A stretch of DNA of 64,000 nucleotides from Ifrita kowaldi (Eukaryota > Chordata > Aves > Passeriformes > Cinclosomatidae): the NCBI GenBank assembly GCA_013398055.1, contig VZRS01009566.1:430062-494061 (forward strand), written 5' to 3'. The notes beneath the pieces are model-generated. The model did not search any database and was not told the origin of the DNA. It worked only from the letters and a program-made list of their open reading frames with translations. Made by a program: the position numbers and the translations under genes. Below are positions 50,701-61,920 of the stretch, piece after piece; position 1 is the first letter of the stretch; each line of letters starts with the position of its first letter.

Positions 50701-53700
50701 AGGTTGCTGGCAGCTGGCACAGAGAAGGTCCCTGACTGAGGGAGGATTCTCCACTCTTGGTGCCAGTGACTGTAAAAACCATGAGAAAGGTTAACGATTC
50801 AGCTACTGAAATCTACACTGGTTCTCAGATGCTTAAATGTCTCTGAGCACCTGGTCCTAAGTGACATCAGAGCATAAATCCCGCTGATTTACTCTGGAGT
50901 ATTAAAGAATTAAAATCAATTTAATTGGTTAGTAAAGCTCGTTTGTATTTTTATCAATGTGACAAGAATCGAGTCTTCTCCCTCCTTCCAGCACTTGCCA
51001 ACAGGATCCAGCTAAGACTTGTCACAGGAGATTCTGGCACCAACCTGGGACCCTACATAACCAGCCTATAAACAGGCTTCTGCTCCTGAAAACTACTACA
51101 CCTCTTTTGGCCAGATACTGCTCTGCATACAGTCCTGTTTGCAGTCTGCACTCCTACAGAAACAGAACACCCAGTGTTTGCCAGACCAGCCTGAAAATCT
51201 GTTTGCAAATAAGGCTGAAAATATTTACCTCATTCAATTGAGGTATGAGTTAAAATATAAATTTACAATAGTGGAAATACTTTAAAAACAAAAGCCCAAG
51301 ACAAGAAAATTCAACCTTAGGTTATATTTACTTTTCACAATCTCCTTTATCTGTTTCAGCATCACACCTAGCTGGAGAGCTGGACCACATCCCCCTCCTC
51401 AGGCTATACCACAGCTATCATGATTTTGGGAGCTCTTAGATATGCCAGTTTCCGGGAGGCAGACTGAGAGATACATGGCTGAGCTCCCCCTCCCCATGTA
51501 AGGGCTCCCCTGGAGCTACCTGGGCACAGGAACACCATGCAAAAATGCCAGGGGGTGAGGGAAAGGAGAGGCCTCGTTCCTCCTTTAGTCCCCTTGATAT
51601 ATACACATCTGTGGCATTCTTTAGCTTTTTTAACTTCCAGGCTACAGCCTAAGAAGCAACTTCCTTGGGCTGATTACATTGCTTTTGCCCTGAGCTTTGA
51701 GACTAAACACGAAATAATGAAACTGAGAAAAGAGGGTTTCAAGCAAGCAAGCTTCTCCTCCTCATGTATCTGGCTAGTTTTCTGAGGTCCCTTTTTAGGG
51801 ACTCTGTCATCTGATGAAAACCTTAAGATAACCTTAAGATTTGGTGGATTTTTTAAATACCCTGTAGCACTGCAATTCCTACTATCTTCTGGAGCTCCAC
51901 ATATGAAGATGGTGAGACCTGGTAAGACTCAACCTGTTAATAAATGCAAAAGCTAACAAATCGTAACCACACTTGGCAGCAAAGGCGAAGGGAATGACTA
52001 AATGCTCAGCTCCTGCTAACACCTTTCCAGAGAAGAGACCTCAGAGAGACAACTGCTCGTTATGGCCAGCATACAGAGCCTATGGCTCCTACTTCTCCCT
52101 GCCAGGTAGGGGTGGGGAGGCCAAATTCCTCTGTGCAGTAACTTTGAGCAACTAGAGACTAAACTTGGCAGATACCTTGAGGTATCACCATGTCTATCCT
52201 TTCATGACAAACTTCAGAGAGTGCTTTTTATATACTTGGCTCAGTGAACCACACCACCCATCCCACACAGGCTCATAAACTACAGAAAATCTGATGGACC
52301 TGGATAGTGACAGGTTTCACTGACCACATGTACCAGTGACAAAACCAGGATATCACACAGGAACTGCATTTCTTCTTCAGTTCAAGAGCAAACAGATTGT
52401 GTTTCTGGAACAGAAAACAAATCTTGTTCTTCATTTCTGAACTGCAGTGAAGTTATGCCACACACACAAAGAAGTGCCCTGTAGATAAAATCCTAGATTT
52501 GACCTGCCCTAGATATCAGCTTCCAGTAATTTATTTACATTTGATTTCCTACAGAGCTATTGATTTTAAGCTTACATGTGCAAGACTGCAGTAGTTGTTA
52601 GGTATCTCTACAAACCATTGAGCAGCAGGGGGGAAGAGCAGAGGGCTGAGCCCCTGGCCAGCATCCAGCTGTGCCACACGCAGCCCCCAGAGTCAGGCTG
52701 GAGAGACAAGTACCAGCAGCTCCCCAATGAGTTCTGGCTGCTCCACTTTTTCCCACCTGCTCCATAAGGCCAAGCAGCCAGAGGGGTGTCTTGGCATCGC
52801 ACTGAGCTACACTTGCAGCAGCAATGTGGCAGCAGAGTGGCTAGGATGGTAAAATGGCACCTATGGCCCCTTTCCTCTGAGAAACCTGTCCACAGGCATT
52901 TGAATCCCAGCTACCAACCTAACCCACCAGACCCAGTAAATTCTACTAATAGTCTAAAAGCAGCTCAGGTTGTCTTTAAATTAAATTAAGTTTTCATATG
53001 GAAACCAAAAAATGCAGCAGCCCAGAGCACACGCTGAATTCCCAACTTCTGAGGGAACAGAGCCTGAATGGGAATGGGGATGTGGGTCTACACAGATTCT
53101 CACGCCTGGTTTTCCTTTTGTGGTAGCTGCATAAAATGCATTTGAAATCCACCTTTGACAGAATCAAAGGCATCACATATTACATTTGATAAACACCTGG
53201 CTCAGGAACACATTGCTGCATACACTCCTGCACTGCAAATGTGATGGAAAGAAATAGCAGAATTTCTGTTTAAAAAGTCAAAAATTGGTCCAAAGTATTT
53301 ATGCAGTTCCACTATGTGTCATGCTGGTATCTTGGGACTTCCACTTGCTTTGACTGTTATCCCCTTTCCAACGTTAAAAACCTAAACAAATGGGTAGAAT
53401 ATCCCTCTCACATAAAAAACCAAAAGCGAGCTTTCACTTTTGTATGCAAATCCAGTAAAAATACTGCTTTTTGAAAGCATTTACTCTAGTGCCCTCTATT
53501 GCTGAATCCCCAAAATAGCCAGCATTACGGATACCCACAAAACAGCACTTCATTTTGTTTTTCTTCTAGGAGAAACACAACAAAAACACAAGAACAAGGA
53601 AAGAAAAGTATAGCTTAGGTCTGTCCATCTGTACACTCCCAGAACTGTGAGTTCCTGACCAGACCTGAGTTACCAAACTCCCCCTTCTTGCTGGAAGTAG

Positions 53701-55069
53701 TAATAAGCAAGAGTTCAAATTCACAGAGGAGATGGATCATAGCAAAACCGTTCTGTGAATTCAGAAGAGCTCCCTGCTTTACCTGGCCACAACGCTGGGA
53801 GTGGGAGTTAATCCTGAATAGCTGCTGAAGGATCAATGATCACTCCATCAGAGGAGTTAAACAGCAGTTATATCCTAGTAGGACAGAAGCCAGACCTTTA
53901 ACTGACAGATCACATGGAATTTCAAAGCTTGGACTTCCTGCCAAACAAAACTTGCAGTCTCTTCTGTTTAAATGTGAGATGAGAAAAAAGTTGAACCAAA
54001 CCCATCAAATTAAATGAAGCTTAATACAAAAATAGTTGCACTTGGGCAGATCACCTCTAACATTGGGTACAGCTCAATTCTAACCATGCTTTTGTATGCT
54101 GCATCCAAGCCTGGTCTATGTTTACATATCAAGCTCTAATGTTACATTATCCCTTTAAAACAGGTAATTCCACACTACTAATTTATTAATGTTACTCTTC
54201 ATAAATGACCAATCCACAGCTTTTATTTCAGGTGTTATAGGTCATCATGCCAGCCCTGACATTGAAGCAGCTGTACTGGAGAGGTGCTTAGTTTCATGTA
54301 CAACAGTTGGTCATTGTCTCTTCTTGTGCTTGTCTTCCTACTAGCGCTGAGGGCAGCAAAGAGGTGCAGCGGAGAGAAACAGCATCTTCCAACTGCTTTT
54401 TCTTGACATTGGCAAAAGAAACAAGAAATGTAGCAGAAGTAAAGTGAAATCTTCTGAAATATTTCAGAAGAAGCAGCCCGCAATAGACATAGAGGGTATT
54501 AGCAACTATCTCCTGGTGATACTGACATTCTGCATGTGTTACATTCACTTTGGTAACCTTCATCCATGCAGCAATTGAGCTCATGAGATGTAATTCAATC
54601 TCTGGACAGACTTTTTTTTCTTATATTTGTCACAGACTTACGAAAATTCTTAGTAACTTTACAGGCACAAATCAGGATTTTCCTTTGGATGGGAGGCAGA
54701 TTAGACAAAGAGATTTATCTTGTCTAATTTAAAACTGGTAGAACCAAGGAAAAAGAAATTTATTGGGATGATGCCATATTCATCTCATCCAAATATCTGA
54801 GAAATGGAATAAATCAACACATGATGCAATTTGCAAAAGCCACATGACTGGCTATGAATGAAAACCACTACACAGACAAACATACTGTGGACTACTGGAC
54901 ACTAACAGAACGCACACCCTTTGGAAAAATTCAGACTCACAGGTAGCAGAAAAACTAAACAATTATTTAATGGGTGGAGAATTACACAGGAATCAACAAC
55001 AGCAAGAGAGGCATTCATATGCCCTAGATTTCATCAGTATTGCACTTGTAAAACACAAGAACAGATGGA

Positions 55070-55990
55070 CTGAGAGAGACCAAAGATCTGCCTAGGCCAG
55101 TAGCCTGTCTTAGGAAGAGCCTGCCAGAAGACATTTAGGGAACACGTATGCAAGAAAAAGGGCACCTCAGGAGTGCTATTTCCCCTTTCTATTCTCTCTA
55201 TGCCTTTCTATTCTCTGGCAATATGCAACTTAAAACAAATAAACAAACCAGAGGTTGTTTTTGCACCTTTTTATTTAATATCCCTTGATGACTCTTTCCT
55301 CCATGAATTTATCTAATCCCTTCTTGAACAAATACAAGTCTTCTAGCTTCTAAACATCCTGTGCCAGTCAGTTCCACTACTGAGTTATGTACTTGCATGT
55401 GTACATGAAAGAGTTGCTTGCTTGGCCATTTCATGATGTGGCCCTGGCTTTTACACTATGAGAAATGGTAAATAACTCTACTGTTTGCAATTCTCCACAC
55501 TGCTCTTATTAGTAGGAAAATATATTCTATTGAAGCTGCCTCTTATCAAGGGAAGAAGCCCTGTAGGAGTTTACTAACCTCTTTGATAATTCAAAATGTT
55601 TGCTTTTATCTTCCAATACTATTATACCCTTTTTAAGAGGGCAGGATGACCAAACTGCTTTACATGACATGCAGGCACAGAAGAGTTTTCTGGTGTTTTA
55701 CTTTATTTTTTGAACATTGAGGTAAGTCTCTTCAGAGAACTGTCCACCTGATTAACTCTGTTTTCTGAGTGATAAAAATTAAAGTAGAAGCCACTGCTCT
55801 ACATCTGCAGTCAGCATTTTCCCCACATGGTTTAGATCATATTCATCCACACTGAGCTGTGTTTTACTGTCCAGTTACTCAGTACAATGTGTTTCTTCTA
55901 CTGCATTCTACAATTCACTTTAATTGATCCTGATGACCTGGCAACACTGACATCCCACACCCATCTTTTTCATTTTGTTAACAGATGTTT
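55070..55990 (-). mobile_element. Ancient CR1 LINE remnant, about 0.9 kb, 3' UTR plus part of ORF2
   Basis: On the plus strand the fragment begins GAGACCAAAGATCTGCCTAG and GCCAGTAGCCTGTCTT, a well-known amniote CR1 3' sequence. It continues with AATTTATCTAATCCCTTCTT, a TCAGTTCCACTACTGAGTT block, TTACACTATGAGAAATGGT, and then ORF2-level antisense similarity including TTCAGAGAACTGTCCAC and CATTTTCCCCACATGG. The order of all these blocks is conserved. The copy is fully decayed. Confidence 0.72.
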
Positions 55991-58329
55991 TTATATTACA
56001 GATGCTGGCACAGCTTATTTTCTAACTAGGTAAGTGGACTTTTAGGCAAATCATACAAGGCAAATTACATATATATCATTAAAACGAAAAGAGATAGGAA
56101 AAGCACATGTAGAGATGCTCTTGAAAAGGAGACTAGAAACTAAAAGCATGCTTTCACAACACAAAGGATCTTTTCATGGCACATTTTCGTCAATAATCCA
56201 TGTGTTCTTAAACGAACATTGGACATAGGCTCTTAAATGATGATCAAAAACATTCAAATCAAATGGGCTGAAATATCTGAAGTAGATTAACAAATATGAA
56301 TTGAAAGGTCTGGACCCTGATGGTAAAATGCCATCATCTCCTATCTGCTCCAGTCTTCTGCAGCATCCTACCCATCTCTAACACTGTGTAAATCATATCC
56401 ATGAAACAGATGTTCAGGAAACAAACAGGTACACCAGTTTGAAGAAGTTAGACCAGAAATCCTGGTTACCCACCCCAGCAGGTCTCAGCAAGACGAGACC
56501 TTTTGTTGCTGGATCCATGCTCCAGAACAGCCACCTGCAGTCATCATCTCATTTTGTCTGCTACTGCATTAAGTTTAAATATAAGTGATTTATATCCAAG
56601 CTGGCTTCCACTGAGACAGTGTCCTTCTGCTCCCTCTCCCAAACACAGCTAATTAAGCCTTCAAATTATATTCCCTTGGGGGCAACCATCTTGTCCACAC
56701 ATGTGAGCTTGAATGCTTCAGAGCTACAGTTCCCAAATGTCTCTACACTCTATTTATCATCTGTGCTAGGCCGAAACTCTGTCCATCATTCCCAGAGATG
56801 GCCACTCTCCCTCTGAGTACCCCTCTGCAAGCTCGGCCTGCAAGGGCCACACTGAACCCAGCTACTGCAAGGGCTTCAGTGAACTGTGGGGATGACCAGG
56901 GGAACTTCTGCCTGCTAAAAACACAGGAGACTCATAGGTGCTCACTGGAAAGTCACAGTATCCATGCAGGAGACACAGATCTGACCATAGGGACTGCATA
57001 GGAGTGACACACCGCTGCCCTGAGGGGGACAGGGAGGCAATGGCTTTCACCAACTGGCTTCTGACAAGGACACTGAAATACAGAGACATTATCTGTTCAT
57101 TAGTTTCACAGCTATGTAGTCTCCCAAATGAAGGTATGCTGCCTCTACGTACCCAAACTATTTCCAGAATAACCCAGTTAAAGAGGTCACAGAAGGACAT
57201 GGGCACCTACAGCATAAGCCATCATATGTTAGTTGGCCAAATATGAAAAAAAAGTTAATTTACAAATATTTTAACCTAAGACAATCTAAGTTGACATACT
57301 GAGCTAACATTGCCCTCCCATCCCATATGTGTTACACATCTCTTTTGTCAGCTGGATATATTTTGGAGAGAGAGCTGAAAGGTTGACTTTTCGTACTGTA
57401 TGATCAGTTAAAGCTTTATATGTTACTTATTTGAGGAGGTAGCAAGTTTAAAGCATATCATCATACCCATGTAAAGACTTCCACTTATTTTCCATAACAC
57501 ATATTCTTACATAAATGTAATTTTATATTGGGTGCTTGGCCATTCTGACCAAAAGTCCTTTGAAATCAATAAAAATATTCCAACTTTAACATTATAGAGA
57601 GACTAAAGGAATAACTCAATAGAGCAGAAACGTTGCAAAAAATGTCAACCAACAGCAAAGGGTAAAAATCAAGTTCCAGCTGCCTGAAATACAGTTAGTT
57701 TAAGATTTTGTCAATAAATTCTCACTTTCTGCCCTCTGAAAGAACCTTCCAATGTACCTAGTAGAAACAGTAGCTCAAAATGATGAGAACTCTCACCAGA
57801 CAAGAGCTGAGAATAAAGGTCTTCATAAGCCAGCAGAATTTGGCAACAAATATGACACAAAATCACCTGCTTTGGACAGACTTGATTCCTGTAGTGATTT
57901 CTTTATTATAAAGGCTGCAGAACAAGCAGGGTTTGCCACTGAGGCAGTTTTGCAAAGAAAAAAAACAAAAACAAAAAGACAGTAAGCATTATGCTTTTTA
58001 TGTTTTCCACAGGATATTATGGGATTCTTTTCTGAGCAGGTCTAAAATCTGGTTTTGTTTTGTGTAAGCCTAAAAAACATCATAAAGGTTTAAATCAATG
58101 CAGATCAAAAAATGATCTCTTCCAGGAGGGTGCATTAGTTGCTTAAAGAGAAACTGCATGAAACAGGAACGGTTGTGAGATCTGAGCCACAAAATTATCT
58201 CAGACTAATCCCCAATTGTTAAAAATTATCTTAAACCCTGAAGCAAGAAGATTTATGTTTCTTTTGAAAGCTTTTATTGTAGCTTCAATTATCATAATAT
58301 TGAATATTCTTATTTTTCCAGACCCTCTT

Positions 58330-58625
58330 TAAATCTTGTTACATTCCTGACCTCAGCAGCATCCTCTGGTAATGAGTTCTACAATTTAATTACAAGCTGA
58401 ATTAAAAATAATTTTGAAAAATCCTTTTATCTGCTTTACATTTGTCACTCCTCACCTTATTCCTCTGCTGTGAGACAGAGAAAACAAGAATTACTTGTCT
58501 ATTTTGAATTTTTGTGTCACTGCTTTCTACAGTCTTACCATGGCCCCCCATGATGTTTTTTCTAATTCCTTTGTCTTTCAGTATCTCTCCCCGTACATAT
58601 GTACTTCATCATGATAAAACTTCTA
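58330..58625 (-). mobile_element. Ancient CR1 LINE remnant
   Basis: The plus strand shows CAGCAGCATCCTCTGGTAAT and GAGTTCTACAATTTAATTAC, then TTTATCTGCTTTACATTTGT, then a TGTGAGACAGAGAAAACAAG block, then TCTCTCCCCGTACATATG. These blocks occur in the antisense order of the same amniote CR1 family as the 55 kb remnant. It is probably a separate old copy, because it covers overlapping consensus positions. Confidence 0.65.
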
Positions 58626-61580
58626 GTCACAGGATGTGCCAACATAAATTCTCCTAAGATGATGTAGGAAAAAATTCAAACACATTTCAATGAAATAAAG
58701 GCTCCAGAACCCTAAACATCACATCCCTCAGTTTAAACCTCTTACGTATGCTTGATTAAACTAAATGCAGTTAAAAGGTTATCAGCTACATTTAGTATAT
58801 TCTGAACCATGTCTAAGTATTTTTTTAATCCTTCAGTAAGTAATTCAATCAAAATCAGCTACTGAAGAGCACTCATAAATTTTCTTCCTTCCTTTACAGT
58901 TTAGAAAGGAACACATTAGCTGTAGGCAAAAGTCTATGGTCAACAATCCCAAAGTATCCATCCAAGGACAGGCTGAAAAGCTATGAATTTTTAGGAACAG
59001 CACCCTAATTATGCTTTGACAGCCCTTTCTAAAATTGTGTCAAATGCACCTTTCTGAACACAGTGACCTACAACAGTACGAAATTCATTGCTATACTTAG
59101 AAACTAATTTTGTGCTTTGGCAGATTTTGTTTCTGGGTCAAGCAGAGAGGACAAGGCATCCTGAGACATAGAGTGACAGAAGCAGAACAAAAGCAACAAG
59201 TCTGAGGGTACCATGCAGAGGCACAGTGCCCATCTCTTGGTTCACGTGATGAATGATAACACACAAAATGTATGACAAAGCATAATACAGAACATAATCT
59301 CTTATCTTCCTAACATGTCCAAATCATGAAATTTTCTCTTTTGCTGTTGTTAAAATGTTACTTTATCTATTAAAGCACAAGTGGTTAAAAACTATCAGTA
59401 AGTACTACTGAGAGCTTTAACTGCCAGCTGGGTTATTCATCTGTGGAACAAGCCTAGCAACGCAGAATTGTTCTGCTGGGTCATCCTGGATCCTGGCTCA
59501 TCCTGAATAAAAAATTCTGTTAGTGCCAATCCTGGAGTAAAACCCATCAGAAAGACAGAGGCAGAGAAAAAGTTGGATTCTAGTATGCTGGAGGCAAAAG
59601 TAAATCTGTGTGTACCAAGGGATGGTACTAGATGGTCAGTACTGCTCAGGGCAGGCTTATGTGTTAAACAACTCTCCCAGAAAGACAGAAGGGCAACTTG
59701 GTAAAGAATTACCAAAACGCGGTGTTTCAGAGTTGAGGAAGCAAGTGGGTAATTTTGTAATTCATCGAAAACTAAAGGGAAATTCTGGACTCTGAAGAAA
59801 AAGGCAGAAATGTTCATGGACTTCAGGGTAGCTAAGGTTTTGTGCCACTTGCTGTCTTTGTACAGACTAAAGAGCAATCAGGAGCTGTATCTCCTCCCCT
59901 GTGAGAGGACCATCAGGACTTCAGCTTCCAGTTTATGAGACTGGCTTCTGCAAACTTACAAGAATTTTGAGTTGAATTTTCACACTGAGATTTCTTCTGC
60001 TTGGACTCAACCTTCTGCTAGAATGACACATTTCCATCAAACCACAATTTTGTGACAAATATCTCATTGCACAGGTAGCAAAGGACATATAGGGCACGTC
60101 AGACACTATTTACAAATTCAGTTGAAAAGAGATGCTAAAACATACCTTAAAATGATAGTAAAAAGGCAAATCTTATTCAAACCACTAGATGCAGAGGGAG
60201 AAGGAAGGCAACCCACAAAAAGTATTATTTTTAAAGCACTCAGAGTTCACCTTGTTTCTTGTTACAAGTCATGGATGCAATTTTTTTTTTGCAGTACTGG
60301 GGAAAAAGATAACTGGCATGCAAACATTTTCACACATATGTAACACAGATAGCAATTAAAGATCTCCATAACATTTATTGATAGTTTTTACAGCAATAAA
60401 AGAGACGCAGGAATGATCTGATGTGTTATGAGCCTCAGGATGACACGATGTATTAGGAGGACTTGAGATTACCAGTATTCAAAGAGAGGTTAATCAAACT
60501 CTAGGTTCATCAAGGAAAGTTGCATACAGAATTCAATGTGTTGGGATTTCCTTCTGCATATTTGAAATCTGTGGACCCCTTCACACGGGAAGAAGTCATG
60601 TGTCATTTAGACATGGGGCCTAACAATGTTTCTCTGACAGATTTCAGACGGTACAACCCCTTTCAAGAGTCACAGATCTGTTATCTGAAGTACAACACTA
60701 AACTGCTCAGCTGTGGAACTGACCCAATTCTATCCCATGCAAATACAAATTCACTACTAATGTTGCAGAATTGACAAGTTCACCATTCTGTTCCAAAGAG
60801 TCCCAACCAAAAGAAAATTGACCTTGTTCCATTAGTCCCTTAAGAAGAACAGAAAGAACTCTGCTTCCTATGCTATGGCAGTGCATGTTCTTCCAAAGCC
60901 CTGAGAACACGCCTCAGCCCCAGCCTTGACAGACCATGCTAAAGGGACAAAACCGTGTCTGGGCTTTAAGGGTGCTTATGAGAATGTTAACCTGAGAGAA
61001 GCAAACACTTTTCTGCCAGGCCTGGACAAGGATCAGAGCACTGAGCTGTTGTGAGGAGCAATGCCTTTTACTAACTGGTGAGCTGAGATGTACTGCATTT
61101 CACCTGATAAAATGGAAGAGAAGGCCAGTGCATCACTGCTGAACACAAGCCTCTAAGCTGCCCATCACTTTGTGTGAACACTGGTACAATGAGTAAAAGT
61201 CTTTAGTTAGTTCAGTCCTTGCACAGCCTTCTAGATCAATTAACAGCTCAAGGCAATTCCAAATAATTTTCAGGCAGTTATCTGAGTCATATTAGAGCTT
61301 CTATATACATTCCTAAGGGAGAAACACAGGGAGAAACAAATATCATCGACGTGAATAAATTATACAGCTGCAAGGGAACTCTTTGTCTGAACAAGCCTGA
61401 TGAACCTACCAGAATATTTTTACAGTTTTCTCTAATGAGCCTCCAAGAATGAACAAATGCAAACAATTCTGGCCTGGAAAAGTTAACCAGTTCAGTGGAA
61501 ACAAATTTTTTTTCCCCTTTATTTTTTGTTGGTTTTTTTAGCAGGAAAAAAAGTCTGAAGAAACATAGCCATAGACTTAC

Positions 61581-61701
61581 CAGGAGATTTCCAGAGAAGT
61601 TTTACTGTCCTTCTCCTCGAACTGCTCAATGATTTAGGAAACCAGTAAAAAAACCGCACTATCCTCCTGATGGTTTTGCTCAGATCATTTCTTACTGCCA
61701 T
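61581..61701 (-). CDS. Candidate alternative first coding exon spliced to the C1 exon (40 codons plus 1 nt)
   Basis: The ATG lies in a strong Kozak context (GCCATGG). The frame gives MAVRNDLSKTIRRIVRFFYW and continues through a Ser/Arg-rich stretch (SLSSSRRR) to LLWKSP, ending with a single G before a near-perfect donor, G|GTAAGTC. The single G plus AT at the start of the exon at 44,531 makes GAT (Asp), so the frame continues into DCKYTCH. The peptide is strongly basic, with an aromatic-hydrophobic cluster (RFFYWF) that could bind membrane lipids; that is inference. It is not any RASSF first exon I recognise and it supplies none of the N-terminal C1 zinc ligands, so the product would carry an incomplete C1. 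The open frame extends upstream only through non-ATG codons. The phase match has a one-in-three chance of coincidence, and the exon could belong to another gene. Confidence 0.55.
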
Positions 61702-61920
61702 GGCTGAAAGGGCTCCACAGCTACACCAGGAACAAGAGGCACATGTATCCAGAGAGAGAGAGAAAAGCCCACGAACACCCACAGCGCTCGCTCTGAGCTC
61801 AGCGTCAGCCAGCACGTCTCAGGACCACCTGTTAGTCCTAAATCCCCTCCCTCTCCGTCACTCCGCTCGGAGCCCTCCAGACCTCCCTCTTTATGACAAG
61901 AAGCAGCTATATTAAGAGAT
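61702..61920 (-). promoter_or_regulatory. Presumed 5' UTR and core promoter of the alternative first exon
   Basis: Upstream of the ATG on the minus strand there is a short stretch with no intervening ATG in a good context. At 61,890-61,895 the minus strand reads CATAAA, and a TATAG-like motif lies at 61,906-61,912. Either could act as a TATA element for a start near 61,860-61,870, giving a 5' UTR of roughly 160-190 nt. A purine-rich GGAGAGGGAGGGG-type block (about 61,840-61,857) resembles an SP/KLF or MAZ site. The region is only mildly GC-rich and is not a CpG island, suggesting a tissue-restricted promoter. All of this is motif reading with no support from transcription data. Confidence 0.3.

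Larger units (their letters stand above)
44532..61580 (-). other. Presumed intron 1 between the candidate first exon and the C1 exon
   Basis: The stretch begins with GT (GTAAGTC at 61,580) and ends with AG (44,533-44,532) in minus-strand reading. A purine-rich tract on the plus strand at about 44,557-44,600 forms the long polypyrimidine tract of the acceptor. It contains a MIR fragment near the acceptor and two decayed CR1/L3-like fragments (about 55.07-55.99 and 58.33-58.62 kb). The remaining sequence is AT-rich, with only short open frames that lack splice context. I looked for the missing first half of the C1 domain (His and C-x2-C) and did not see it. Splice pairing is predicted from sequence only. 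Confidence 0.5.

Noticed and set aside
61702..61815. Upstream in-frame extension of the 61.6 kb exon
   Set aside because: It would need a GTG start; the ATG at 61,701 has a strong Kozak context and the upstream residues look like 5' UTR translation.
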